A stretch of 64,000 nt of DNA from Parasedimentitalea maritima (GTDB lineage: Bacteria; Pseudomonadota; Alphaproteobacteria; Rhodobacterales; Rhodobacteraceae). Each line of letters starts with the position of its first letter. Within the stretch, counting starts at the first letter, position 1. The translations under genes and the position numbers were made by a program. Where the stretch lies: assembly GCF_005771405.1 (NCBI RefSeq), contig NZ_VAUA01000010.1:62001-126000 (forward strand), read 5' to 3'. Positions 37,875-46,526 of this stretch are shown piece after piece. A model generated the notes under the pieces. The model ran no database searches. It was not told where the DNA came from and saw nothing but the letters and a program-made list of their open reading frames with translations.

Positions 37875-38357
37875 CTATTGCCCGGCCGTAGCCGGATCAG
37901 CCAATTCAGGCCCGCCAATATCCGTGACCAACCCGACGTTCGAAAAACCACCGGCGTTCAACGCGCCCATGACTTTCATGACCTGCTCATATGGTAGCCC
38001 ACCATCCGCCCTTAGAAACACCCGGTCCGATGAGCGTTCAGCCGCGATCGCCCGCAGCTTGCCTACCAAATCAGCCCGCGACACCGGTGTTGTCATGATC
38101 TGCACTTCACCCGTCAATGTCAGGGTCACCGTCAACGGCTCCTCCTGGTCTCCCGGCAGGGCACTGGCGGCTGTCTTGGGCAATTCCACGGGAACACCAA
38201 CAGTCATCAACGGTGCGGCAACCATGAAGATGATCAACAGGACCAGCATGACGTCGACAAACGGTGTCACGTTGATTTCAGCCATAGGCTGCGCACGGCC
38301 CCGACGACGGCCCCGACGGCGTCCACCGTCCGAGGATTGCTGTACTGCGGCCCCCAT
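37875..38357 (-). CDS. tolR: TolR, ExbD/TolR-family protein
   Basis: 160 aa. An arginine-rich N-terminus (RRRGRRRGRAQ), then one membrane helix in PFVDVMLVLLIIFMVAAPL (about 32-50) that carries the proton-path aspartate D35, and a periplasmic domain. With TolQ it forms the proton-driven motor. It lies 3 nt after tolQ and 12 nt before tolA. Confidence 0.96.
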   Translation of the reverse strand: MGAAVQQSSDGGRRRGRRRGRAQPMAEINVTPFVDVMLVLLIIFMVAAPLMTVGVPVELPKTAASALPGDQEEPLTVTLTLTGEVQIMTTPVSRADLVGKLRAIAAERSSDRVFLRADGGLPYEQVMKVMGALNAGGFSNVGLVTDIGGPELADPATAGQ

Positions 38358-38360
38358 AAC

Positions 38361-39056
38361 TCAGGAATCCAGCTGGCGGCTAAGGATGGTTGCAAACTCG
38401 TCAGCAAAGGCTTCATAGCCGCCAAGGATACGATCGCAATCCGCGCTCAACTTATTGTAAAAGATCACGGCTGGAATGGCTGCCAGCAGGCCCAGACCCG
38501 TGGCCATCAGCGCCTCTGCAATGCCCGGCGCCACAACGGCCAGGTTGGAATTCTGTTGTTCCGCAATCTCGATGAACGCGGTCATGATACCCCAGACAGT
38601 CCCAAACAAGCCCACAAAAGGCGCAGTGGACCCGACCGTTGCCAAGATCGGCAGACCTTTTTGCAGCGCTTCGGCTTCTTTGGCGATGGCCACATCCATG
38701 GATCTGTCGATCCGGGCCTGTGCACCTGCGATCAAGCCACCATCTGTCCGGTGGCTGCGCCGCCATTCCGTCATACCAGAGGCAAAAATCTTCTTTGAGG
38801 CCTCTTCGGGCTGTGCCCCGATCTGCTCAAACAATCCATCAAGTGGCTCACCTGACCAGAACGCCTGATCAAACTGATCAGCGCCGCTTCGGGCCAGACG
38901 GTATGAGATGTGTTTTTGGATAATGATGGCCCAGGACCAGATCGAGGCCCCGATCAACATCACCATCACCAGTTTCACGGTAAGTGTGGCCCGCGCGAAT
39001 AGCCCCCACATAGAGAAATCAATCTCCTGCGCCAACGCCAGAGTGTCTGCTTCCAT
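38361..39056 (-). CDS. tolQ: TolQ, MotA/TolQ/ExbB proton channel protein
   Basis: 231 aa with three membrane helices (about 18-40, 130-155 and 168-190). The conserved channel segment VGSTAPFVGLFGTVWGIMTA is at about 135-154, and ATGLGLLAAIPAVIFYN follows. First gene of tolQRAB-pal-cpoB; ybgC is 105 bp upstream on the same strand. Confidence 0.97.
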   Translation of the reverse strand: MEADTLALAQEIDFSMWGLFARATLTVKLVMVMLIGASIWSWAIIIQKHISYRLARSGADQFDQAFWSGEPLDGLFEQIGAQPEEASKKIFASGMTEWRRSHRTDGGLIAGAQARIDRSMDVAIAKEAEALQKGLPILATVGSTAPFVGLFGTVWGIMTAFIEIAEQQNSNLAVVAPGIAEALMATGLGLLAAIPAVIFYNKLSADCDRILGGYEAFADEFATILSRQLDS

Positions 39057-39161
39057 TAGCCTGCTCGCTCATGTTGTGGCCAGTTTTCTGACCTTATCTT
39101 GCCGCAAGCTAGCCTAGATTTGTGGTAAAATCCATTCAAACAGACGTTAACGCCCAAAATC

Positions 39162-39545
39162 TTACAATAATGCGCGGATCTCTGCCGGAAGCCGCTGAGG
39201 CTTTCCCTGGGCTGTGACACAGGCAACGGTGACTTTGGCGTGGAAAATTTCGGTCTCGCCGCGCATCACCCGCTGCCCCATGATCAGCCGCGCCGGGCTG
39301 ACCTTTAGCACCTCGGTTTCGATCAGCAGCTCGTCGTCAAACCGTGCCGGAACCCGGTAATCCGCCTCAACCCTCTGCACCACCCAGATCAACCCGGCAT
39401 CGCGCATTGCGTTTTGATCATTACCCAGATTGCGCACCCAGTCACTGCGCGCCCGTTCAATGAAGCGCAAGTAGTTGGCGTAATAGACCACGCCGCCCAT
39501 ATCGGTGTCTTCATAATATACCCGGATTGGAAAACTATGCGTCAT
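39162..39545 (-). CDS. ybgC: YbgC, acyl-CoA thioesterase of the tol-pal cluster
   Basis: 127 aa 4-hydroxybenzoyl-CoA-thioesterase-type hotdog protein. The active-site motif YYEDTDMGGVVYYANYLRF (about 9-27) has the catalytic Asp. RARSDWVRNLG follows. The start at 39545 has GAGAGG about 8 nt upstream; the longer frame from 39572 reads through that site. It is a constant companion of tolQ, though its link to envelope constriction is unclear. Confidence 0.95.
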   Translation of the reverse strand: MTHSFPIRVYYEDTDMGGVVYYANYLRFIERARSDWVRNLGNDQNAMRDAGLIWVVQRVEADYRVPARFDDELLIETEVLKVSPARLIMGQRVMRGETEIFHAKVTVACVTAQGKPQRLPAEIRALL

Positions 39546-39617
39546 CGGTAAATACCTCTCAGGTCTATTCACGCCATGCGTAGCCAGATGACAAGCAGAA
39601 CGATGCGAAGAATGCAG

Positions 39618-39962
39618 CTAGGCTCCAAAGGTCGCAAGTTTGTCGTCAATTGCTGCTCCAGCAACATCCCTCAAAAGCTCCACCAGTTCGCCATCCATGA
39701 ACTGATACTCATCAGGAATATCCAGAACTCTAATATCCTTGTGCCTCGCTTCAGCTCTAAAGTCTGAGCGGATACGTTCTGAATGCTTATCTTCCATAAC
39801 CAGAACAAGATCCGCCCAGTTCAAGTCGGCCGTGGACAAACGCCGCCGCGCGCTGCTGCTGGTTCCCGCCGAACGGCTATGCACCTCGGCATGTTTGCGC
39901 CAGATCCGTTCCCCAGTTGGGCTACGCCATTGGTTTCGACTGCAGACAAAAAGAACGTTCAA
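39618..39962 (-). CDS. low-molecular-weight protein tyrosine phosphatase-like protein
   Basis: 114 aa, shorter than usual LMW-PTPs (about 150). The P-loop CSRNQWRSPT near the N-terminus fits CX5R-S (C7, R13), and the VLDIPDEYQF segment may hold the general-acid aspartate. AGTSSSARRRL matches the AGT region of the fold. Relatives are annotated as phosphatases but often lack shown activity; arsenate reductase is an alternative. It lies 9 nt after the next upstream gene, so they share a transcript. Confidence 0.82.
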   Translation of the reverse strand: MNVLFVCSRNQWRSPTGERIWRKHAEVHSRSAGTSSSARRRLSTADLNWADLVLVMEDKHSERIRSDFRAEARHKDIRVLDIPDEYQFMDGELVELLRDVAGAAIDDKLATFGA

Positions 39963-39971
39963 AGTTGTTAC

Positions 39972-40595
39972 CTACCCCTGCAACCGCGCAAATAGACGCA
40001 AGGCGTGTGACGTATCATCCGCCGAGGGCGGCATCATCCGATCATACGCGGCAGCAATTACCCCGGCAATTTCAGGCCGCAGGATGGTTGCACCGGTTTC
40101 TGGCAACACAGCCAGTGGTGAGGTTTCAGAAAAAGCCTGATCTCCCCACATGACAATCACCTGAACAGCCTGACTGAGCGCAAGGGTTTCAGCCGGAATA
40201 TCCGCCATCTCACCCGTCATCCGCAAGAACACAAACGCCGCCTGAATGGCATGATCATTATCAAATCGAAATGCCCGGTACTGGCTGGCATTCGCCGCCT
40301 TCAACCGTCCAACCAGCGACTCAAGATCGGGGATCAACCGGCCCAGATCCGGCACATCCAGCAATTCATCCCAGTCACGAAAGAAAAAGAACATCAGGTT
40401 GGCGCCCAGTTCACCGTCCAATTCATCCATCTGGGCCCCGGCCAGTGTCGCCACGGCCTCTACCGCACCTTTGACCACCTTCAGGGTTTCATCCTCGACC
40501 CCAAACACCACTGGTACGATCGGCCGCCCCCAACGCGCAAAAGCATACGAACCGTCGGTACGGGTGAATAGCTGTTCAATCTGTTCCGGAGTCAT
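39972..40595 (-). CDS. conserved hypothetical protein, 207 aa
   Basis: A soluble mixed alpha/beta protein without signal peptide, membrane helix or a motif I recognise. Visible blocks are TRTDGSYAFARWGRPIVPVV (N-terminal), LGANLMFFFFRDWDEL (about 65-80) and the acidic C-terminal half. An aromatic F4 run and several tryptophans stand out. It lies between ruvB and the phosphatase-like gene and is probably co-transcribed with the latter. Typical of conserved Rhodobacterales genes of unknown function. Confidence 0.82.
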   Translation of the reverse strand: MTPEQIEQLFTRTDGSYAFARWGRPIVPVVFGVEDETLKVVKGAVEAVATLAGAQMDELDGELGANLMFFFFRDWDELLDVPDLGRLIPDLESLVGRLKAANASQYRAFRFDNDHAIQAAFVFLRMTGEMADIPAETLALSQAVQVIVMWGDQAFSETSPLAVLPETGATILRPEIAGVIAAAYDRMMPPSADDTSHALRLFARLQG

Positions 40596-40661
40596 CTAGG
40601 GCATCCTCAATTCAGGCTTGGCGTTCTATGCCGCGCGCAGACCTTTCAAACAAGACCCGTC

Positions 40662-40684
40662 GTTTCTCGTTGCCAAAAATACTC
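40662..40684 (-). repeat. 23-bp gene-end motif, copy 2 (downstream of ruvB)
   Basis: Plus-strand GTTTCTCGTTGCC then AAAAATACTC, 22 nt beyond the ruvB stop when read on its strand. It is followed on the plus strand by the palindromic CCGCCGGAGG. It is the most diverged copy of the family seen at 26030 and 49146-49214. Confidence 0.6.
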
Positions 40685-40705
40685 CCGCCGGAGGCTCCCG
40701 CATTC

Positions 40706-41725
40706 TCAACCAAACAAATCATCCGCAGTTCTGGGCGCGTCCAGCCCCAGGTGGGTCCAGGCCTTTTGCGCCAGCATCCGCCCACGTGGGGTGCGTTGGA
40801 TCAACCCCTGTTGCAGCAAATAGGGTTCGATCACATCCTCCAGTGAATCACGGCTTTCAGACAGGGCCGCCGACAGAGTTTCGATCCCCACCGGACCACC
40901 GCCATAATTCTCGGCAATCAGCTTTAGATAACGTCTATCGGCCCCGTCGAGTCCGAGATGGTCCACTCCCAGTCGGGTCAGTGAACTGTCGGCCAACTCA
41001 CGGGTGATTTTGCCGTCCCCTTCGACCACAGCAAAATCTACAACACGGCGCAACAACCGCCCAGCGATCCGTGGTGTACCACGGGCACGGCGGGCAATTT
41101 CCCGCGCGCCTTGATCGTCAGCGGGCACACCCAATTTGCGCGCGTTGCGACTGACGATCTCGTGCAGCTCATCCACCGTGTAAAATTGCAAACGTGTCGG
41201 GATGCCAAACCGGTCCCGCAGTGGCGTGGTCAGCAGCCCCATGCGTGTGGTGGCCCCCACCAGCGTAAAGGGCTGCAATTCGATCCGCACCGTGCGCGCG
41301 GCAGGTCCTTCGCCGATCACCAGATCCAATTCAAAATCTTCCATCGCCGGATAGAGGATTTCTTCAACCACCGGATTCAACCGATGGATTTCGTCGATGA
41401 ACAAGACATCGCGTGCCTCAAGATTGGTCAGGATCGCCGCCAGATCGCCGGCCTTGGCCAACACCGGACCAGAGGTCATTCGGAAGTTCACACCCAGCTC
41501 ACGCGCGATGATCTGCGCCAATGTGGTTTTCCCCAACCCCGGAGGCCCGTGGAACAGCGTGTGATCCATCGCCTCGTCCCGTTGTTTGGCCGACTGGATG
41601 AACACCCGCAAATTCGCACGCGCCTCAGCCTGACCGATGAACTCCCCCAACCCCTGCGGCCGCAAGGCCCGGTCGTTGTCATCAGGCTGCGGTTCGGGGC
41701 GCAGGTTTGGGTCGGCATCAATCAT
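40706..41725 (-). CDS. ruvB: RuvB, Holliday-junction branch-migration motor
   Basis: 339 aa AAA+ ring ATPase. It shows [15 protein letters not shown] (Walker A, about 60-74), IDEIHRLNP (Walker B), the [10 protein letters not shown] sensor-1 segment, and a C-terminal winged helix with [13 protein letters not shown]. The ATG at 41725 with GGGAG upstream is preferred to a TTG 18 nt earlier. It is separated from ruvA by 148 bp that hold a 57-nt hairpin, unlike the tight ruvC-ruvA junction. Confidence 0.97.
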   Translation of the reverse strand: MIDADPNLRPEPQPDDNDRALRPQGLGEFIGQAEARANLRVFIQSAKQRDEAMDHTLFHGPPGLGKTTLAQIIARELGVNFRMTSGPVLAKAGDLAAILTNLEARDVLFIDEIHRLNPVVEEILYPAMEDFELDLVIGEGPAARTVRIELQPFTLVGATTRMGLLTTPLRDRFGIPTRLQFYTVDELHEIVSRNARKLGVPADDQGAREIARRARGTPRIAGRLLRRVVDFAVVEGDGKITRELADSSLTRLGVDHLGLDGADRRYLKLIAENYGGGPVGIETLSAALSESRDSLEDVIEPYLLQQGLIQRTPRGRMLAQKAWTHLGLDAPRTADDLFG

Positions 41726-41773
41726 TGAGGGGATAGCTCCCAAAGGGGATCATTGGATCAAGCAGTTCACTTA

Positions 41774-41830
41774 GGGCATCGCCTGACCTTGGGGAGGCGA
41801 GAAGCGCCTTCCCAAGGTCAGGCGATGCCC
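41774..41830. repeat. 57-nt near-perfect hairpin between ruvA and ruvB
   Basis: Arms 41774-41793 and 41811-41830 are perfect 20-bp complements. Inside them the pairing continues through one G.T pair and AGGCG/CGCCT, giving 26 pairs around a 5-nt loop. No T-run follows on either strand. It is longer than a terminator and resembles a palindromic repetitive element or an RNA-processing site. Confidence 0.75.
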
Positions 41831-41873
41831 AGCGTTGCCGGGCTGAATTTGGGTTTTCACAAAACTCCACAGT

Positions 41874-42557
41874 TTATCCTTTCGGCGCCAACAGTTTCAG
41901 CGCAGCCCTGATCAGGCCCGCCTCACCCAGACCAGCCTCGTTCCCGGCGGCTTCAGCTACCGCCGCTGCCGCGTCACTGGGGCTGTAGCCGAGATTGGAC
42001 AGGGCCGACAATGCGCCAGCTTGCGCTGCGGCGTCCGTATTGGGTTTACTGGTTTTCTTTTTAGACTTGGGATTTGGTGCGGCTTCTACACTCTCGACCA
42101 CTTCCAAATCAGGCCCGTCCATGGCTTCGGAAATAGTGCCGCCCATCGCCATTACACCTGGTGCCTTGTCCTTCAGGTCCAGAACAATGCGCTGTGCTAT
42201 TTTTGGGCCAACCCCTTTGGCTGCCTTAACACTGGCCCAATCGCCCAAAGCAATTGCCCGACCAACTGCATCAGGACCCAATGTCCCCAGTATCGCCAAT
42301 GACGCCTTAGCCCCAACACCCTGCACCGAGGTCAGCAGGTGGTGCCATTCCTTTTCGACCAGCGTGGTAAAGCCGAACAGCTGCAACAGATCTTCGCGCA
42401 CCAGCATCGAGGTATAGAGCGAGATCGCCTCGCCCACACCGGGCAGCGCCATCATGGTGCGGCTGGAACAGTAGACGATATAGCCGACGCCGCGCACATC
42501 GATCAACACATGGTCCTCGGCCCGGTAGTCCAGCCGCCCGGTCAGCTTGCCAATCAT
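41874..42557 (-). CDS. ruvA: RuvA, Holliday-junction-binding protein
   Basis: 227 aa. OB-fold N-terminal domain ([11 protein letters not shown], about 1-64), tandem helix-hairpin-helix motifs ([20 protein letters not shown], about 71-90, and [19 protein letters not shown], about 113-131). A charged linker follows, and then the C-terminal domain III that binds RuvB ([13 protein letters not shown]). The start overlaps the ruvC stop by 4 nt. Confidence 0.97.
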   Translation of the reverse strand: MIGKLTGRLDYRAEDHVLIDVRGVGYIVYCSSRTMMALPGVGEAISLYTSMLVREDLLQLFGFTTLVEKEWHHLLTSVQGVGAKASLAILGTLGPDAVGRAIALGDWASVKAAKGVGPKIAQRIVLDLKDKAPGVMAMGGTISEAMDGPDLEVVESVEAAPNPKSKKKTSKPNTDAAAQAGALSALSNLGYSPSDAAAAVAEAAGNEAGLGEAGLIRAALKLLAPKG

Positions 42558-43051
42558 GCCCGCACCTCGCGCAGTTGCCGGTCAGCAGTGCCGCGATAAA
42601 ACGCATGGCAGATCGCAATCGCCAGCGCATCAGCGGCGTCAGCGTTTTCAGGGTTACAGCCGGGCAATTGCAGTTTGACCATGTGCATGATTTGTTTCTT
42701 GTCGGCATGGCCAACGCCCACAACCGTCTTCTTCACCCGGTTCGGCGCATATTCACCCACTGAAAGCCCCGCTTTGGCCAATGTCAAAAGCGCCACACCA
42801 CGGGCCTGACCCAGCTTTAGCGTGCCAGCCCCATCTTTATTCACAAATGTTTGCTCGATCGCCGCCTGATCCGGCGCAAAGGCTGCGATCACTTCGGTGA
42901 CCTGATTATGCAGCGACAACAGCCGCTCGCCCAGATCGTCGCCGTCTGAATGGCAAACACCATTGGCAACATGGCTCAACTTGGAGCCCTGTGATTCGAT
43001 CACGCCCCAGCCAAGGTTCCGCAACCCCGGATCGATCCCCAAAATCCGCAT
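42554..43051 (-). CDS. ruvC: RuvC, Holliday-junction resolvase
   Basis: 165 aa RNase H-fold endonuclease. Catalytic acidic residues are D7 in [17 protein letters not shown]66-region in [11 protein letters not shown], and the C-terminal [12 protein letters not shown]. It cuts four-way junctions after RuvAB branch migration. First gene of ruvCAB on this strand, overlapping ruvA by 4 nt. Confidence 0.97.
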   Translation of the reverse strand: MRILGIDPGLRNLGWGVIESQGSKLSHVANGVCHSDGDDLGERLLSLHNQVTEVIAAFAPDQAAIEQTFVNKDGAGTLKLGQARGVALLTLAKAGLSVGEYAPNRVKKTVVGVGHADKKQIMHMVKLQLPGCNPENADAADALAIAICHAFYRGTADRQLREVRA

Positions 43052-43371
43052 CTTTTGCCCGGTCCCTGCTTGTGCTTTGCATTTATTTTCCGTCGATTAG
43101 CACAAAACGCGAACATGTCCAAACCCTTTCCGTGAACAAAAGGTTAGCAGGTTTGTGAAAGCCCGGTCCAAAACCGACCCTTTCCCGCCCCCGTTCGACA
43201 TTTTGAGACAGCTTGCCGCAGGTCACTCATAGGTCTTGTTTATATGACCAGAAGCTATGTTCTGAGTGCATACGACAGTTGCAATTTCCCATCTTGCTCG
43301 ATCCAAATCGCATCACTAAATGCCATCCATCAAATCACGGTTTTCAACATCTCCAAACAAAGGACAAGGAT
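43052..43371. other. intergenic region between ruvC and the DUF1127 gene
   Basis: 320 bp with divergent promoters and no credible gene. TTGTGCT (43070-43076) and AGCACAA (43099-43105) could form a stem in the ruvC leader. The part before the DUF1127 gene is an untranslated leader with AAGGACAAGGA as its ribosome site. I could not fix -35/-10 elements. Confidence 0.6.
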
Positions 43372-43584
43372 ATGGCTGCTTTTGACACAACCCGCACCAC
43401 CTATGGCGCAACTGGCCTGATCGGCCGTATCGGCTCGACGTTTTCCGTCGTTACGGCAGCGTTGGTGCACTGGAATGAGGCGCGCGTGACACGCAACTCT
43501 CTGTCAGCCCTGAGCGAACGCGAGTTGACCGACATCGGCCTGTGCCGCGGTGACATCGAAAACATCGCAACCGGCAAATTCTAA
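43372..43584 (+). CDS. DUF1127-family small protein
   Basis: 70 aa. The C-terminal half has the DUF1127 pattern (WNEARVTRNSLSALSERELTDIGLCRGDIENIA). The N-terminal 25 residues are Gly/Thr-rich. Small DUF1127 proteins in alphaproteobacteria bind RNA or affect phosphate and carbon metabolism, and are often highly expressed. The short form is chosen since AAGGACAAGGA lies just before 43372. A strong terminator follows, so it is monocistronic. Confidence 0.9.
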   Translation: MAAFDTTRTTYGATGLIGRIGSTFSVVTAALVHWNEARVTRNSLSALSERELTDIGLCRGDIENIATGKF

Positions 43585-43625
43585 CACCCCTTTTCTACGT
43601 CGCTCCTCCCTCGGGGTAGAAAGAG

Positions 43626-43657
43626 AACGCCGCGCCCCAAGGGGCCGCGGCGTTTTT
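43626..43657 (+). terminator. terminator of the DUF1127 gene
   Basis: Stem AACGCCGCG/CGCGGCGTT extended by an inner CCC/GGG after one mismatch, followed by TTTTT. Confidence 0.9.
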
Positions 43658-43686
43658 CATTTCTAGAGGCGCAAAATTGACCGCAC

Positions 43687-43728
43687 ATACAAAAGCCGCA
43701 GGGTGAAACACCGCTGCGGCTTTTGTAT
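43687..43728. terminator. bidirectional terminator
   Basis: Perfect 15-bp stem (43687-43701 with 43714-43728), with a smaller GGTG/CACC stem inside the loop. T-rich on both sides. It sits 22 nt beyond the stop of the minus-strand gene at 43750. Confidence 0.88.
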
Positions 43729-43749
43729 TGGTCCTGCCTCCTTCAAGGA

Positions 43750-44097
43750 TTAGCGCAGGACCGGGCCTATTTTTTCTGAAATAAGCCGCGACAATGGATC
43801 TACCATCATCACATATGAACCACCCTGCTCCAGCACGGATCCCGCCTGCAGCTTCGCGACACGATCCTGATAGCTATCCAGTCCAATGGAGGCGATCAGG
43901 AACCCTTTGAACAAGAGGAATGCGCCGAGAAACAGGACCACTGCACGCAGTGGCATTCGTGACTCCAGCTTCTTCTGCGGTGCCACAACAATCAGACCGT
44001 CAGACCGGATTCGGGCTGTATAGCCATGCGCCATAGCATTGTGCTTACGCTCAAGACGACGCACACGCGACATAAATAGATGATGTTCTTCGCTCAT
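43750..44097 (-). CDS. small single-pass membrane protein, unknown function
   Basis: 115 aa. N-terminal charged, helical region (MSEEHHLFMSRVRRLERKH), a beta-rich cytoplasmic stretch, then one membrane helix AVVLFLGAFLLFKGFLIAS (about 52-70), and a periplasmic C-terminal domain. No recognised family. It stands alone, between the DUF1127 gene and prmA, with its own terminator. Confidence 0.82.
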   Translation of the reverse strand: MSEEHHLFMSRVRRLERKHNAMAHGYTARIRSDGLIVVAPQKKLESRMPLRAVVLFLGAFLLFKGFLIASIGLDSYQDRVAKLQAGSVLEQGGSYVMMVDPLSRLISEKIGPVLR

Positions 44098-44200
44098 GTG
44101 AGCCCCCCGTACTGGCCCCCACCAGCGGTTGAATCATCATGCGACTACATTGTGGCAAAACTGAGGCAACTACCTCAAATGCGTTATAAACTTAGCTAAA

Positions 44201-45073
44201 TCAGCTCTGCTTCTGCAGCAATAGCGTGGTCCAGTCACCAATCTCATCCCTGCGGACCTGATTGATGCCATTTCGTGCATAAACCTCTACCACATTTTGG
44301 GCTTGTTCATTAAGAATCCCTGACAAGATCGCATAGCCACCAGGGCAAAGATGCGCATTCATATCCGGGGCCAGTGCCACCAGCGGGCCTTTCAGGATAT
44401 TGGCAAAGATCAGGTCATACGGCGCCGCTGCATGGAGATCCGCATGATCAAAGCCAGCCGCTTCGACACAGCCCACCCGACCAGCCATGCCGTTGGCCCG
44501 CAGGTTAGCCTCGGCGACATCAACAGCAACCTGATCAATATCACTGGCCAGAATAGTGCCATCCCAAATGCGGGCAGCTGCCATTGCCAGTACCGCGGTG
44601 CCACAGCCGATGTCGGCGACTTTATCCGCCTTGAACCCTTCACCGATCAGATGGTCCAACGCCCGCAGGCACCCCAGCGTCGTGCCGTGGTGGCCAGTGC
44701 CAAAGGCCATCGCCGCCTCAATCAGAAGTGGGGTTTTACCCGCTGGCAACTTATCAGCGTCGTGGCTGCCGTAGACAAAGAACCGCCCTGCCTCAACCGG
44801 GGCCAACTCGCGTCGCACATGGGCCACCCAATCTGTGTCTGGAAGCTCGGAGACAGCAAACGGTTTTGAGCCATGCATTGCCGTCAACAGGGCCAGACCA
44901 GCCTCATCCGGGGCCTCGGTGAAATAGCCACCAACTTCCCACAGACCCGAGTCATCTTCGAGATCGAGAATACCAACCCCGGTGGGCTCAGGTACCAGAT
45001 GCTCCATCGCCTCGCCCAGCGCCTCGGCGGCGGCTTTTCCGGATAGGGTGGTAAGGGCGGTAAAGGTGGGCAT
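44201..45073 (-). CDS. prmA: PrmA, ribosomal protein L11 methyltransferase
   Basis: 290 aa SAM-dependent enzyme that trimethylates lysines of L11. SAM-binding motif DIGCGTAVLAMAAARI at about 155-170, preceded by AMAFGTGHHGTTLGCL, and the NPPY-equivalent FANILKGPLVALAP. The ATG at 45073 has GGAGAT before it; a GTG codon directly upstream is less likely. The C-terminus has the IGDWTTLLL end seen in PrmA. Confidence 0.93.
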   Translation of the reverse strand: MPTFTALTTLSGKAAAEALGEAMEHLVPEPTGVGILDLEDDSGLWEVGGYFTEAPDEAGLALLTAMHGSKPFAVSELPDTDWVAHVRRELAPVEAGRFFVYGSHDADKLPAGKTPLLIEAAMAFGTGHHGTTLGCLRALDHLIGEGFKADKVADIGCGTAVLAMAAARIWDGTILASDIDQVAVDVAEANLRANGMAGRVGCVEAAGFDHADLHAAAPYDLIFANILKGPLVALAPDMNAHLCPGGYAILSGILNEQAQNVVEVYARNGINQVRRDEIGDWTTLLLQKQS

Positions 45074-45164
45074 CACGATCTCCTGAAACTGATCAGATGC
45101 GCCTAGGCTGGCTGGGCCGATAGGTCAAGCGAAAGGGCCACCTGGGCAGCCCTCTCTGGTTTCC

Positions 45165-46400
45165 TTACTCCGCCGGAGCAGGCATCCGGTACTTGCTGAA
45201 TATCGTCTCATTGCCCTGCTCAGGGTGGCGCGGGATCAGTAGTGACAACCCCAGCGAGGTCAGCGCCATTAGGGACGCCAGACCAAACACCGCAGCAGGC
45301 GACACCAACCACAGCAGACCCAGCAACACCGGCAGGAACACCGCAGCGATGTGATTGATGGTAAAGGCCACCGCCGCTGTGGGCGCGATATCCGCCGGAT
45401 CTGCGATCTTTTGGAAATAGGTTTTCAGCGCCAGCGCCAGACCAAACAGAATATTGTCGACCACATACAAAACCGAGGCAAACAGCACGCCCCAACCAAA
45501 CCAATAGATACCGCCATAGGCCATAAACACCAGCGTCAGACCAACATACTCCCAGATCAGGGTGCGGCGTTCACCAAAGTATCCCACGGCTTTGCCCAGG
45601 AAGGGCGCGACCAGCATTTTAACCACCAGGTTGACCAGATACAGCCCGGTCAGCTCGTGCACATCAAAGCCAAAACGTTCAACCATCATGAACCCGGCAA
45701 AAACCATAAAGATCTGCCGCCGCGCACCGGCCATAAACTGCAGGGCATAATACAACCAATACCGCTTGCGCAGCACCATGGTCTTGTTCTGTGGTGTTGG
45801 GGATTCAAACTGCGGATAGGCAAACAGCGCAAACAGAGCCAGCCCAACAGTGGTAAAGCCACCCACCATGAACACAATATTGTAGCTCAGGTTCAGGGTT
45901 TCCCACATCAACATGATCAGGACAAAGACCAACAGCGTCGTAGCCGATCCCATGCCCAACAGCCAACCCAGCACCTGCGGCGCCTTATCTTTGGGCAGCC
46001 ATTGCAACTGCAACGACTGGTTCACCGTCTCGTAGTAGTGGAACCCAAGTGAACTGAGGAACGTCAGCATCAAAATACCATTCAGACTTGGGAACCACGC
46101 CGTAAAGGCCGTCGCCACCCCCAGCAGCACCAGTGAAACCATGCCCAGGACTTGTTCGCGGACAAACAGAATAATGGCGATCACGCCGATGGCCATGAAC
46201 CCTGGAATTTCACGCACGGTATGTAGCAAGCCAATGTCTGATCCATCAAATCCCGCAACCTCGATGACGAAGTTATTCAGCAGCGCATACCAGGAGAAAA
46301 ACGCAATCGGCATCGCAGCTGACATCAGGAACAGCAGGGTCACAGGACGGCGCCAAAGTGGCAGACCGGAGGAGTCGGAGAGGAGGAATGGTTTGAACAT
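45165..46400 (-). CDS. MFS-type transporter
   Basis: 411 aa with about 12 hydrophobic segments in two six-helix halves. Motifs are weak: FLGKAVGYFGERRTLIWEY (about 280-298) resembles the loop motif of the major facilitator family. The C-terminal tail is short and charged. It may export or take up small organic solutes; no specific subfamily is evident. Divergent from the YeeE/YedE gene, with a palindrome in between. Confidence 0.85.
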   Translation of the reverse strand: MFKPFLLSDSSGLPLWRRPVTLLFLMSAAMPIAFFSWYALLNNFVIEVAGFDGSDIGLLHTVREIPGFMAIGVIAIILFVREQVLGMVSLVLLGVATAFTAWFPSLNGILMLTFLSSLGFHYYETVNQSLQLQWLPKDKAPQVLGWLLGMGSATTLLVFVLIMLMWETLNLSYNIVFMVGGFTTVGLALFALFAYPQFESPTPQNKTMVLRKRYWLYYALQFMAGARRQIFMVFAGFMMVERFGFDVHELTGLYLVNLVVKMLVAPFLGKAVGYFGERRTLIWEYVGLTLVFMAYGGIYWFGWGVLFASVLYVVDNILFGLALALKTYFQKIADPADIAPTAAVAFTINHIAAVFLPVLLGLLWLVSPAAVFGLASLMALTSLGLSLLIPRHPEQGNETIFSKYRMPAPAE

Positions 46401-46461
46401 CCTTCGCTCTTACGCCTGATCCGCGCCACTGGGTAGTGCAAAGAAGCTGTTGCACATCTGA

Positions 46462-46477
46462 TCTGCATCAATGCAGA
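46462..46477. promoter_or_regulatory. palindrome in the MFS/YeeE divergent region
   Basis: TCTGCAT-CA-ATGCAGA, a perfect 16-bp inverted repeat, lies 50-65 bp before the YeeE/YedE start and 62 bp before the MFS start. It is a candidate operator acting on one or both. Confidence 0.4.
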
Positions 46478-46526
46478 GGTCACCAAAAATCATATATCGC
46501 AATGCTTGAATGGATTGGAGAGCCCT

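Noticed and set aside
45165-45195. A further copy of the gene-end motif (TTTCCTTACTCCGCCGGAG)
   Set aside because: It overlaps the last codons of the MFS gene and only partly matches; it lacks the AAATACTC core.
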